From Falsiroseomonas oleicola (lineage in GTDB: Bacteria; Pseudomonadota; Alphaproteobacteria; Acetobacterales; Acetobacteraceae), in assembly GCF_019029495.1 (NCBI RefSeq), contig NZ_JAERQM010000001.1:1054001-1118000 (forward strand): a stretch of 64,000 bases of DNA, given 5' to 3'. Position numbers and translations under genes: made by a program. Of this stretch, positions 1 through 9,788 are shown piece after piece. The notes beneath the pieces were generated by a model, which ran no database searches, was not told the origin of the DNA, and worked only from the letters and a program-made list of their open reading frames with translations. Position 1 is the first letter of the stretch, and each line of letters begins with the position of its first letter.

Positions 1-390
1 ATCCGCGCCTCCGACGCGCTGGAAGCCGCCGCGACGGAATATGCCTGCCAGGGGCTGGAGCTGGATGTGGTCGGCCTCGCCTGGGGTGGCGATTTCATCC
101 GGCGGGGTGGTGCCTGGGTGGCGCGCGCCTTTTCCGGCACGTCCTGGCAGCGCGCCGCGAAGGACCAGGATTTCATCCGCAACACCTATCGCGTGCTGCT
201 GACCCGCGCGCGCTATGAAACGGTGATCTGGGTACCGCCCGGCAGCCCCCGCCAAGGCCCCTTCCACGACCCGACGCGGGATGCGGCGGAGATGGATGCC
301 GTGGCGGATTTCCTGCTCGCCTGCGGTGCCCACCCCCTGGTGGAGGCCACCCTGGCACCACAGGACACCGCCCCCGCCCTGCTGCTATAG
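1..390 (+). CDS. DUF2075-family protein, C-terminal part (5' end outside window)
   Basis: The frame is open from the first base to a TAG stop, giving the last 129 residues of a larger protein. The segment holds the signature of the end of DUF2075 (Schlafen group 3-like P-loop helicase) proteins: TEYACQGLELD, then LAWGGDF, then NTYRVLLTRAR followed by VIWVPPG and a DPTR motif. Such proteins carry an N-terminal P-loop ATPase and are predicted DNA/RNA helicase-like enzymes. Only the tail is visible, so ATPase motifs cannot be checked. An ATG exists at 67, but the conserved residues begin before it, so the real start lies outside the window. Confidence 0.75.
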   Translation: MRASDALEAAATEYACQGLELDVVGLAWGGDFIRRGGAWVARAFSGTSWQRAAKDQDFIRNTYRVLLTRARYETVIWVPPGSPRQGPFHDPTRDAAEMDAVADFLLACGAHPLVEATLAPQDTAPALLL

Positions 391-399
391 GCGCGCCCC

Positions 400-1269
400 A
401 TGCGCCCTTTCCTTCTCGCCCTGTTCCTGCTGCTCGCCGCCCCGGCCTGGGCGCAGGAGATCAAGCTCGCCACCTGGAACATCGCCTGGCTGACCCTGAA
501 ACAGGCCGGCGACCCCGCCCTGCCGCGCAACCTCGAAACCCGCACGCCCGAGGATTTCCGGCTGTTGCGCAGCTATGCCAGCCGCCTCGCCGCCGATGTC
601 GTGGCGCTGCAGGAAATCGATGGGGAGGCGGCGGCGCGGCGCCTGTTCGATCCCGCCGAATGGACCATCCACCTGACGGATGAGGAGGATACCCAGCGCC
701 CCGGCTTCGCCATCCGCCGGCATCTGCGCGTCACCCCCCAGCCCGACCTCCGCGCGCTGGACCTGATCCCGCGCGCCCGCTTCAGCCTGCGCCGGGGCGC
801 CGATATCCTGGTGGAATCGCGCGGCGGGGCGCGGCTGCGGCTGCTGTCGGTGCATCTGGATGCCGGCTGCCGGGAGGATGAATTCGCCCCCGACGCCTCC
901 CGCGACTGCCGCAACCTGGAACGGCAGGCGGAGATTCTCGCGCGCTGGACCCAGGCCAGGGCGCGGGAGGGGGTGGGCTTCGCCATCCTTGGCGACTTCA
1001 ACCGCCGCATGGCGCCGGGCGATGATTTTCTCACAATTCTCGAAGCCGCGGCGCCGCTGACCCGGACAACGGAGGGGCTTTCCTCCCCCTGCTGGGCGGA
1101 TGCGCGGGGCGGGCGGGCCTTCGTCAGCCACCTGTTCCTCGGCGGGCCGGCGCGGGACTGGCTGGTGCGGGACAGTTTTGCCGTGCTGACCTACAGCGAA
1201 CGCGCGCGCCGCTATCGCTGGGCGCTGTCGGACCATTGCCCTATGAGCGTCCGCCTGCGCCTCCCCTGA
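400..1269 (+). CDS. Endonuclease/exonuclease/phosphatase-family secreted protein
   Basis: This 289-residue protein starts with a clear signal peptide (hydrophobic core FLLALFLLLA, cleavage near AWAQ). It then shows the EEP (DNase I-like) order of motifs: TWNIAWL for the first metal and phosphate site, LQEIDG with the metal-binding Glu, a histidine in SVHLDAG, the catalytic Asp/Asn in LGDFNRR, and the closing SDHCP. Family members hydrolyse phosphodiester or phosphomonoester bonds in nucleic acids, lipids or other substrates. The substrate here cannot be told. The gene follows the DUF2075 gene after nine bases and probably shares its transcript. The signal peptide implies action in the periplasm. 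Confidence 0.85.
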   Translation: MRPFLLALFLLLAAPAWAQEIKLATWNIAWLTLKQAGDPALPRNLETRTPEDFRLLRSYASRLAADVVALQEIDGEAAARRLFDPAEWTIHLTDEEDTQRPGFAIRRHLRVTPQPDLRALDLIPRARFSLRRGADILVESRGGARLRLLSVHLDAGCREDEFAPDASRDCRNLERQAEILARWTQARAREGVGFAILGDFNRRMAPGDDFLTILEAAAPLTRTTEGLSSPCWADARGGRAFVSHLFLGGPARDWLVRDSFAVLTYSERARRYRWALSDHCPMSVRLRLP

Positions 1270-1297
1270 GTCGGGCCGGCGTGCCAGTATCGCCGCC

Positions 1298-2521
1298 ATG
1301 CGCCAATTCGCCCGGATCACCCTTCCCCTCGCCGGGCTGAACTTCGTCAACCAGGCCTCGCGCACCATGATCGCGACGCTGGGGCCATTGCTGGCGCTGG
1401 AATTCGCGCTGTCCGCCAGCGAGTTGGGCCTGCTGGCGGCGATGTTCTTCGCGGCCTATGCGGCGGCGCAATTGCCGGTGGGGCTCGCCATCGACCTCTG
1501 GGGCTCCCGGCGGGTGCAGACGGTGCTGGGGCTGGTCGCCGCCCTGGGCTTCGTGATGTGCGCCCTGGCGGTGGGGCCATTCTGGCTGGCGCTGGGGCGG
1601 GTGGTGACGGGGGTGGGGATCTCGGCCGGGCTGATCGCCATGCTGAAGGTCAATACGCAATGGTATCCGCGCGACCGGGTGGCGGGGATGACGGGGCTCG
1701 GCATCCTGTTCGGCTCGCTCGGCAGCCTGGCGGCCACCCTGCCGGTGGCGCTGCTGGAACCGCTGATCGGCTGGCGCGGCGTTTTTGCGCTTTTGGCGCT
1801 GATGTCGGTCGGCGTCAGCCTGTGGATCTGGATTTCAGTCCCCGAACGCGGGCCGGGCGCGGCGGCGCCACCACGCCGAGGGCTCACCGCGGAAGTGGCG
1901 GAGTTCGGGCGCATCTTCCGCCACCCGACCTTCCTGCGCTTCGCCCCCTCCGTCGCGCTGCTTTCGGCGATGAACTTCACCTATCAGGGCCTCTGGGCCG
2001 GACCCTGGCTGCGGGATGTGGGCGGCCAGGGGGATGCCGGGCGGGCGCTGCTGCTGCTGTGCTACGCGGCGGGGCTGATGCTGGGCAGCGTCGGCACCGG
2101 CCAGGCGGCGTCCCTGCTGCAACGGCGCGGGCTGCACCCGATGCTGGTGCCCTGGCTGTCCATGGCGGGGATCGTGCTGGTGCAGGTCCTGCTGATCGCG
2201 CATCCCCCAGGCAACCAGGCGGCGCTTGGCGCGATCTGGTTCCTCTTTGCCCTGTTCAGCTCGGCGGGGCCGGCGGGCTATGCCGCGATCGGCCAGCGCT
2301 TCGGGGCGGAGCTGGCCGGAAGGGTGGCCACCGCCATCAATGTCGCGATGCTCGGGATCGTGTTCCTGTTGCAGAACGCCATCGGCTGGATCCTGGACCT
2401 CTGGCCGCGCATGGCGGATGGCGGCTGGGCCTCGGCGGGCTATGGCTGGGCGATGGCGATGACGGTGGCATTTCAGCTTGCGGCCGGCCTGGTGATGCTG
2501 CGGCCGGAACGACGGGGATAG
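1298..2521 (+). CDS. MFS transporter
   Basis: A 407-residue, very hydrophobic protein with about twelve membrane segments in two halves joined by a hydrophilic loop near residues 180-205 (sequence around PERGPGAAAPPRR). It has the MFS motif A-like stretch between helices 2 and 3 (GLAIDLWGSRRVQ), typical of the major facilitator superfamily. The early motif LNFVNQASRTMI resembles the nitrate/sialate-type MFS N-terminus. The substrate is not recognisable. It starts 28 bases after the EEP gene and ends 11 bases before the polyphosphate kinase gene, so the three may be co-transcribed. Confidence 0.85.
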   Translation: MRQFARITLPLAGLNFVNQASRTMIATLGPLLALEFALSASELGLLAAMFFAAYAAAQLPVGLAIDLWGSRRVQTVLGLVAALGFVMCALAVGPFWLALGRVVTGVGISAGLIAMLKVNTQWYPRDRVAGMTGLGILFGSLGSLAATLPVALLEPLIGWRGVFALLALMSVGVSLWIWISVPERGPGAAAPPRRGLTAEVAEFGRIFRHPTFLRFAPSVALLSAMNFTYQGLWAGPWLRDVGGQGDAGRALLLLCYAAGLMLGSVGTGQAASLLQRRGLHPMLVPWLSMAGIVLVQVLLIAHPPGNQAALGAIWFLFALFSSAGPAGYAAIGQRFGAELAGRVATAINVAMLGIVFLLQNAIGWILDLWPRMADGGWASAGYGWAMAMTVAFQLAAGLVMLRPERRG

Positions 2522-2532
2522 GACAGGCGGGC

Positions 2533-3414
2533 ATGGAAAAGCGCATCGAATCGGTCCTGTCCCGCTTCCGGGTGGAGGACGGCCGCGATTTCCGCCTGAA
2601 GGACCACAAGCCGGATGAGCTGGCCGGTCTCGACATCAAGAAATCGGAGGCGCCGGCGCTGCTGAAGCGCGGCGTGGATTTCCTCTCCACCCAGCAGGAC
2701 ATGCTCTATGCGCAGGATCGCTGGTCGGTGCTCTGCATCTTCCAGGCGATGGATGCGGCGGGGAAGGACGGTGCCATCAAGCATGTCTTTTCCGGCGTGA
2801 ACCCGCAGGGCTGCCATGTGGTGTCCTTCAAGGCGCCGACCGCGAATGAGCTGGACCACGATTTCCTCTGGCGCCATTCCACCGCCTTGCCCAGCCGCGG
2901 CCAGATCGGCATCCACAACCGGTCCTGGTACGAGGAAGTGCTGGTGGCGCGCATCCACCCCGCCATCCTGGATTCGCAAAAGCTGCCGCCGCGCCTGCGG
3001 ACGGAAAAGATCTGGGAGCAGCGGCTGGAGGATATCGCCGCCTATGAGCGCTATCTCGGCCGGCAGGGCACTGTGGTGCTGAAGTTCTTCCTCAACATCA
3101 GCAAGGACGAACAGCGCTGGCGCTTCCTCCAACGGATCGAGGAGCCGGAGAAGAACTGGAAGTTCAACGCCGGCGATGTGCGGGAGCGGGCGCATTGGGA
3201 CGCCTATCAGGACGCCTATGAACAGGCGATCCGCGCCACCGCCACCCCCGAGGCGCCCTGGTATGTGGTGCCTGCGGACCGCAAGTGGTTCACCCGCCTG
3301 GTCGTCGTCGCCGCCATTGGCCGGGCGCTGGAGCAGCTGGAACTGCACTACCCGCGGGTGACGGAGGAGGAACGCCGCGCCCTGATCCAGGCCGGCGAGG
3401 AGTTGCGCGCCTGA
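2533..3414 (+). CDS. ppk2: Polyphosphate kinase 2 family protein
   Basis: A 293-residue, single-domain PPK2 protein. The Walker A-like loop MDAAGKDGAIKH lies at residues 73-84 (Asp74 and Lys78 in the catalytic positions). It is followed by the GVNPQGCHVVSFKAPT segment, the second catalytic motif with HNRSWYEEVLVARIHP, and a C-terminal WYVVPADRKW typical of the family. PPK2 enzymes use polyphosphate to phosphorylate nucleoside mono- or diphosphates. The FQAMDAAGKDG/GVNPQG wording is closest in style to the class that can phosphorylate both AMP and ADP, but the class is an inference. The ATG at 2533 is preferred over far-upstream starts that would run through the MFS gene. Confidence 0.9.
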   Translation: MEKRIESVLSRFRVEDGRDFRLKDHKPDELAGLDIKKSEAPALLKRGVDFLSTQQDMLYAQDRWSVLCIFQAMDAAGKDGAIKHVFSGVNPQGCHVVSFKAPTANELDHDFLWRHSTALPSRGQIGIHNRSWYEEVLVARIHPAILDSQKLPPRLRTEKIWEQRLEDIAAYERYLGRQGTVVLKFFLNISKDEQRWRFLQRIEEPEKNWKFNAGDVRERAHWDAYQDAYEQAIRATATPEAPWYVVPADRKWFTRLVVVAAIGRALEQLELHYPRVTEEERRALIQAGEELRA

Positions 3415-4277
3415 TCCGCCGTCGCGCGCTGGCGGGGCTGTCGCTCGGCGGGATGGCGCTGGCGGCCTGCTCGCCGAATGACATCGCCAACCTCGCCACA
3501 CCCCGGCGCGGCACCATGCTGGTGGAGGGGCTTGCCTACGGCCCCCTACCCCGCCACCGGCTGGACCTGACCCTGCCGCCGATGCCGACGCCGGAGACGC
3601 CGCTGGTGGTGTTCATCCATGGCGGTGGGTGGGCGGAAGGCGGGCGTGGGCAATACGCCTTCGTCGCCCGGCGTCTGGCCAGCTTCGGCATGGCGGTCGC
3701 CGTGCCGGATTACCGGCTGTGGCCGGAGGCGCGCTGGCCCGACTTCATCGAGGATGCGGCCCGCGCCGTCGCCTGGCTGCGTGCCAATCCGGAGATGCCG
3801 CGCGGCCCGGTCTTCGTCATGGGCCATTCGGCGGGCGGCTTCATCGCCGCCGCCCTGGCGCTGGACCCGCGCTGGCTGGCGGCCGCCGGGCTGCCGGAAG
3901 GGCGCGGCGCCCTGGCCGGCGGCATCCTGATGGCCGCGCCGATTTCCTGGCAGCCAACGGACGAGCCCGTGGTGAGCATCTTCGCCCCCGCCCCCGCCGG
4001 GCGGATCGAGGCCGCGCCCGACCCCGCCATGCTGGCCGGCGCACCGCCGATGCTGCTGCTGCATGGGCAGGCCGATACGGTGGTGGGCGACATCCATTCC
4101 CGCGAATTGGCGCCCGCCTTGGAACGCGCCCGACGGCCGGTGCGGCTGGTTCTGTATCCGGAGGTCGGCCATATCGGCATCATGACCGGCTTCGTGCCGG
4201 GGGCGGGGCTGGTCGGGCTGACCACGGCGCCCGTGGTGGCCGAAGTGGTGGACTTTGTCCGGAGCTTAGCCGGGTAG
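3411..4277 (+). CDS. Alpha/beta hydrolase lipoprotein with apparent CTG start
   Basis: A hydrolase of about 288 residues with a lipoprotein signal (IRRRALAGLSLGG, lipobox LAAC, Cys20). It has an HGGGW oxyanion motif near residues 70-74 and a GHSAGG nucleophile elbow with Ser140, the layout of the HSL/esterase branch. No ATG, GTG or TTG gives a sensible N-terminus. The only ATG upstream (3285) lies deep in the PPK2 gene, and the in-frame ATG at 3453 would cut off the signal. A CTG at 3411 overlaps the PPK2 stop (CTGA) and has GAGGAG at 3397-3402, eight bases upstream. This suggests a CTG start coupled to PPK2 translation. The substrate is unknown; the protein is probably anchored in a membrane facing the periplasm. 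Confidence 0.8.
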   Translation: MIRRRALAGLSLGGMALAACSPNDIANLATPRRGTMLVEGLAYGPLPRHRLDLTLPPMPTPETPLVVFIHGGGWAEGGRGQYAFVARRLASFGMAVAVPDYRLWPEARWPDFIEDAARAVAWLRANPEMPRGPVFVMGHSAGGFIAAALALDPRWLAAAGLPEGRGALAGGILMAAPISWQPTDEPVVSIFAPAPAGRIEAAPDPAMLAGAPPMLLLHGQADTVVGDIHSRELAPALERARRPVRLVLYPEVGHIGIMTGFVPGAGLVGLTTAPVVAEVVDFVRSLAG

Positions 4278-4736
4278 CAGCCCGAACGCCTTCCCGAAGT
4301 GTTCGAAGGCCGCCGGCAATTCCGACCGGAGTCGCGCCGCGGATTCGATAGCCGGCGCCGCGCGATCCAGCCGGAAGCCCAGATAGCTATGCACCGCGAC
4401 GTGCCGGAAGCGCCGCAATTCGTCGAGTTCCGGGAACAGCATCCCGGCAAAAGCGGGACGACGCGAGGAGGGGCGGGTGACCATCACCAGCAAATCCTCA
4501 TGCCAACTCGATCCAGACGGCTTGGGGTCCTCCGCCAAGGCGAGGATGCGCAGCGCGACCTGCTCCAGGCTGGCATAGGCATCCTGAAGGCACTTCTGCA
4601 GGGCCTTCTCCCGCATCCGCATGTCAAGAACCTCACCCGCCCCGCGCGTCTCCCATAGCGTGAGGGCGAGATCGAGGTCTTCCAGCGCCGCGTCCCGCAG
4701 GCGCTCCAGGGGCAGCCAGCGTGGATCAGGCGCCAC
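4266..4736 (-). CDS. hepT: HepT-like HEPN ribonuclease toxin
   Basis: A 156-residue, mainly helical protein with the HEPN catalytic motif R-x4-H-x-Y (Arg111, His116, Tyr118 in RHVAVHSY). Known HepT toxins are RNases. Their partner MntA inactivates them by adding AMP units to the Tyr of this motif. The GTG start at 4736 is chosen because GGAGG lies nine bases upstream, inside the end of mntA. It gives an 11-base overlap with mntA, typical of toxin-antitoxin pairs. The protein is somewhat longer than many HepT proteins and belongs to a divergent HepT-like branch. Its end overlaps the convergent hydrolase gene by 12 bases. The function is inferred from motifs and pairing. Confidence 0.8.
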   Translation of the reverse strand: MAPDPRWLPLERLRDAALEDLDLALTLWETRGAGEVLDMRMREKALQKCLQDAYASLEQVALRILALAEDPKPSGSSWHEDLLVMVTRPSSRRPAFAGMLFPELDELRRFRHVAVHSYLGFRLDRAAPAIESAARLRSELPAAFEHFGKAFGLLPG

Positions 4737-5055
4737 AGCGAATACCCTCCCGCTGCGCCTCGGCCTGGACCAGGGGCGCAAGATCGTCCCAGAGCACCAG
4801 ATCGGGGACAAGCCCCAGCGCCTCGCAGGCGTCCCGCGCCGCGCGTTCCGCCAGCGCACGATCGCGGCCGGTCGCGCCGATCACCGCGATGTCGGCGTCG
4901 CTGCCGCGCCGGGCCGTACCCCGCGCAAGCGACCCGAACAGCAGGTAGTGCCAGGACCGGCCGCGCGCGGCCTCTGCCAAGGCCACCAGCAACGGCTTGC
5001 GCGCGGCGGCGATATCGGCGGTGAGGCGGCGGTCCAGGTCCTGGATGGTGGGCAT
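4726..5055 (-). CDS. mntA: MntA-type nucleotidyltransferase antitoxin
   Basis: A 109-residue minimal nucleotidyltransferase. It has the exact GS-x10-DxD motif: Gly41-Ser42 in FGSLARG and Asp53/Asp55 in SDADIAV. These residues bind the nucleotide and two metals in the DNA polymerase beta superfamily. With the adjacent HepT-like gene it forms the HepT/MntA type VII toxin-antitoxin arrangement, in which MntA adds AMP to the toxin tyrosine. Antitoxin first and toxin second, with overlapping reading frames, suggests coupled translation. The last residues (GIRCGA) lie over the toxin start. Confidence 0.82.
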   Translation of the reverse strand: MPTIQDLDRRLTADIAAARKPLLVALAEAARGRSWHYLLFGSLARGTARRGSDADIAVIGATGRDRALAERAARDACEALGLVPDLVLWDDLAPLVQAEAQREGIRCGA

Positions 5056-5094
5056 GAGGTCAGCCTAGCGCAGGCGAGGCGTGACCTGCACGTC

Positions 5095-5454
5095 CTACCC
5101 CTGCCCGGTGCCGTCCATCGCATCCAGCACATGCAGCGAATAGGTCAGCGCCGCGCCGGCGTTCAGCGCGATGGCGACGCCCAGCGCCTCGGCGATCTCC
5201 TCCTTCGTCGCGCCGGCCGCCTTGGCCTTGCGGACATGGGCGTCGATGCAGCCCTGACAGCGGGTGGTGACGGCGACGGCCAGCGCGATGAATTCGCGGG
5301 TCTTGGCGTCGATATGCTTCGTGGTGGAGGCGCCGCGGTTCAGCGCGCCAAAACCCTTCATCAGCTCCGGATGCAGCGTGCCCAGTTCCTTGCCGCGTTC
5401 CCGCAGCCCGGCGCTGTAGCCGTCCCAATCCTCAATGCGCGTATCGGTGGTCAT
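5095..5454 (-). CDS. Carboxymuconolactone decarboxylase (AhpD-like) family protein
   Basis: A 119-residue protein of the CMD family. The redox motif TTRCQGCIDAH contains a CxxC pair and downstream His, as in AhpD-type alkyl hydroperoxidases, where the two cysteines carry electrons. The flanking helix (REFIALAVAV) and the AEALGVAIALNAG helix fit the family. Start ATG 5454 is preferred over the adjacent GTG 5457. It lies 40 bases upstream of the mntA start and downstream of clpA. A terminator-like hairpin at 5479-5507 lies between it and clpA, so it is probably a separate unit. The physiological substrate is unknown. Confidence 0.88.
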   Translation of the reverse strand: MTTDTRIEDWDGYSAGLRERGKELGTLHPELMKGFGALNRGASTTKHIDAKTREFIALAVAVTTRCQGCIDAHVRKAKAAGATKEEIAEALGVAIALNAGAALTYSLHVLDAMDGTGQG

Positions 5455-5478
5455 CACTCTTCCCCCCTGACAAACAGA

Positions 5479-5507
5479 AAGGTGCCCCCCTTACCAGGAG
5501 ACACCTT
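5479..5507 (-). terminator. Hairpin terminator after clpA
   Basis: Read on the minus strand, AAGGTG pairs with CACCTT around a C/G-rich inner part, followed by a T-rich TCTGTTTGTC. It starts about 30 bases after the clpA stop and ends transcription of clpS-clpA before the AhpD-like gene. Confidence 0.6.
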
Positions 5508-5536
5508 CCCAACCAGACCGCGGCAGCGTCCCAAAA

Positions 5537-7891
<2,355 letters not shown>

Positions 7892-7992
7892 GGTCTGACG
7901 CTCCCTATCGGGTGGCCGGGAAACTCAAAAACGAATCCCGGCGCGGGTTGCCCTCAATGTGGTCGCTCCCCCTGCCCGGGGCCAGCCCCCGC

Positions 7993-8028
7993 CCAACACT
8001 TCGAAGGGTCCAACACTTCGAAGGGTCC
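7993..8028. repeat. Tandem repeat of a 17-base unit in the clpS-clpA gap
   Basis: Two exact head-to-tail copies of CCAACACTTCGAAGGGT (7993-8009 and 8010-8026), plus two more bases of the period. Each copy carries the small palindrome CTTCGAAG. It sits in the 157-base gap between clpS and clpA. No function is evident. Confidence 0.8.
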
Positions 8029-8048
8029 TGGACGGGACGCACCACCGA

Positions 8049-8408
8049 TCATTCCTTTTCGATGGTGCATTGCAGAGGATGCTGGTTCTGGCGCGCCAGG
8101 TCCATGACCTGTGTCACCTTGGTTTCAGCCACCTCATAGGTGAAGACGCCGCAGACGCCGACGCCGCGGCGATGGACGTGCAGCATGATGCGGGTCGCTT
8201 CCTCCCGCGATTTCTGGAAGAAGCGTTCCAGCACATGCACGACGAATTCCATCGGCGTGTAGTCGTCGTTCAGCATCAGCACCTTGTACATGGCGGGCTT
8301 GCGCGTGCGCGGACGTGCCTTGACCACCACGCCCGTGGTCGGGTTGTCGCCGCCGTTGCTGCCCTGCCCCGGATTGCCTTGCCCGGGGCGCTTGTCGGTG
8401 TCGCTCAT
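8049..8408 (-). CDS. clpS: ATP-dependent Clp protease adaptor ClpS
   Basis: A 119-residue protein with the ClpS core. It has a disordered Gly/Asn-rich head (residues 1-35), then [18 protein letters not shown] (the Asn-Asp-Asp N-degron pocket), VLERFF, and [24 protein letters not shown]. The adaptor recognises proteins with destabilising N-terminal residues and passes them to ClpA, encoded just downstream. The ATG at 8408 is chosen because translation from the longer upstream frame gives only low-complexity residues. The 301 bases between this gene and the phasin hold the clpS promoter region, without a strong consensus, and the phasin terminator. Confidence 0.95.
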   Translation of the reverse strand: MSDTDKRPGQGNPGQGSNGGDNPTTGVVVKARPRTRKPAMYKVLMLNDDYTPMEFVVHVLERFFQKSREEATRIMLHVHRRGVGVCGVFTYEVAETKVTQVMDLARQNQHPLQCTIEKE

Positions 8409-8598
8409 GCCTGCCTTGGTTGCCTGGCTGGGCCTCCGCCCCCTGTCGCATCGGGGGCCTTGGCCGGGTGCCTCATCTGGTAGGATATCGGAGCGCGGGG
8501 GCGCACGGAAAGGGCTTGACGCATTTCTCCGTGCAGAAGACCTGATTTGGGTTACCGCTCCGCGAAGAGCCGGGCAACAGGAACCGCCAAAACGGCGA

Positions 8599-8660
8599 AA
8601 AGGCCCGCCCGGGTCGCCCACCGCCCGCAACCGGGCAGTCGGCGACCCGGACGGGCCTTT
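8599..8660 (-). terminator. Strong hairpin terminator after the phasin gene
   Basis: A 20-base arm at 8599-8618 pairs with 8641-8660 with one mismatch. The loop contains a second small G/C hairpin. On the minus strand the stem ends in CCTTTTCG. It lies about 50 bases downstream of the phasin stop codon, so it ends that transcript before the clpS promoter. Confidence 0.8.
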
Positions 8661-8709
8661 GTCACGACCAGGCCAGCGGGGAAAACCCCCGCCGGGCCGG
8701 AAGCCTCAA

Positions 8710-9300
8710 TCAGGCCGCGAGCGGGCGGGAGAACTTCTCCGCCGCGAGCGTCATGCGGGCCGTGATCGGCGCGCTGGCCTGCTCGGCCAGGCGGTAGGCG
8801 GCTTCCTGCAGCTTCGCCGTCTCGGACATGGTCCGCTCGATGGAGGCCTTGGCGAAGGCGGCCTGGATGTCGGTGGCCTCCTTCAGGCTCTTCACGCCGG
8901 ACAGCGCCTTGGCGCTTTCCATCGCGTGCTCGGACAGGGCCTGGGACATCGCGAAATACTGCTTGCCCAGGTCCTGGAAGCCGGCCGTCAGGGCCTGCGT
9001 CGCCTTGGTGAAGGCTTCCATGTTGCCACGGCCGAACTCCGCGGCCTCCTCGGCTGCCTTGTAGAAGCCTTCGGCCGTCTTCGTCACCTGTTGCATACCC
9101 TGCTCCATCGTCATGCGCGCCTGGCTGGCGCCCTCCTCGATCGTCTTGTTGATGGTCACGTCGGCGGTCTCGACGGCCTCGCTGGCCGCCTCGACCGTGA
9201 TCTGGGCCACGCTCTCCGTGGCAGTCTCCGCCACCTGGTCGGTGGGGGTCTCGACCAGCGCGACCTCGCGCGTGGTCTCGGCGTTCGGTTCCGTCGCCAT
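8710..9300 (-). CDS. Phasin family protein
   Basis: A 196-residue protein made of amphipathic helices rich in Ala, Glu, Thr and Met. It has a Glu/Thr/Val-rich N-terminal stretch, then a phasin-type core (KTAEGFYKAAEEAAEFG, TQALTAGFQDLGKQYF, AKASIERTMSETAKLQE). Phasins coat polyhydroxyalkanoate granules and control their size. The ATG at 9300 is preceded by GAGGAGG at normal spacing. Far-upstream starts give low-complexity arginine-rich sequence. The 200-290 bases upstream hold two TGC-rich operator-like sites, which fits PhaR-type control of phasin genes. No PHA synthase is in the window. Confidence 0.88.
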   Translation of the reverse strand: MATEPNAETTREVALVETPTDQVAETATESVAQITVEAASEAVETADVTINKTIEEGASQARMTMEQGMQQVTKTAEGFYKAAEEAAEFGRGNMEAFTKATQALTAGFQDLGKQYFAMSQALSEHAMESAKALSGVKSLKEATDIQAAFAKASIERTMSETAKLQEAAYRLAEQASAPITARMTLAAEKFSRPLAA

Positions 9301-9515
9301 GACATCGGCCTCCTCGGTGTCGCGCCGGTCAGGCCGGATCGCGGGAACCTTCGGCCCGGTTCCAGGGCTGTTCTTCGCCACACCGCGGCGTCCGCGGCGC
9401 ACTGCCTTATCCACGGCCTTCGTCCTCACTCCTCGCCGCGCCGCCTTGCGGGACCTTTCAGGCCCCACCAACTCGACCGCCAGGGCCGGAGCCGGAGGCG
9501 TCGCTCGGCGCGTTA

Positions 9516-9530
9516 TGCTGCGGTGCAGCA
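9516..9530. promoter_or_regulatory. PhaR-type operator candidate 1
   Basis: The perfect palindrome TGCTGC-GGT-GCAGCA contains CTGC-N3-GCAG, the TGC-rich type of site reported for the PHA regulator PhaR. It lies just downstream of a possible minus-strand -10, upstream of the phasin gene. Confidence 0.55.
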
Positions 9531-9539
9531 CAGGCTCCA

Positions 9540-9567
9540 CATATCGCCCACCGCACGGAAGATGCAA
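9540..9567 (-). promoter_or_regulatory. Possible phasin promoter
   Basis: On the minus strand TTGCAT (9562-9567) and GATATG (9540-9545) are 16 bases apart, flanked on both sides by the two PhaR-like sites. The gap 9301-9788 otherwise holds no gene: it has the phasin leader on the left and, presumably, the promoter of the carboxypeptidase on the right. Confidence 0.35.
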
Positions 9568-9573
9568 GGAGAT

Positions 9574-9588
9574 TTTGCGGTGCAGCAT
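9574..9588. promoter_or_regulatory. PhaR-type operator candidate 2
   Basis: Twelve bases (TGCGGTGCAGCA, 9576-9587) repeat the right part of candidate 1 in the same orientation, 57 bases away. The left half-site is TTTTGC instead of TGCTGC, so it is the weaker site. Confidence 0.45.
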
Positions 9589-9788
9589 AATTTTGTCGCG
9601 CATGCTGGAATCGCTAAGGGACCTTAACACCGCCCGCTCGCCGAGCGTTCCGTTGCAGCCGCGCCGCCCAAGTGCTTGCAGTAACAGGATGTTCTGCATT
9701 CGCCCCTGTGGACAGGCGGGACGCAGGACCGCTAGCCTGCATGCTCTGGCGGCGCACGGGGGGTGTGCTGCCCGGGGGGTCTTCGACC

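Noticed and set aside
1558-2532. Upstream extension of the PPK2 frame inside the MFS gene
   Set aside because: Out-of-frame low-complexity residues; PPK2 homology begins at ATG 2533.
9301-9699. N-terminal extension of the phasin to ATG 9699
   Set aside because: It would read through the promoter and operator region, and gives Arg-rich noise; the SD before 9300 is good.
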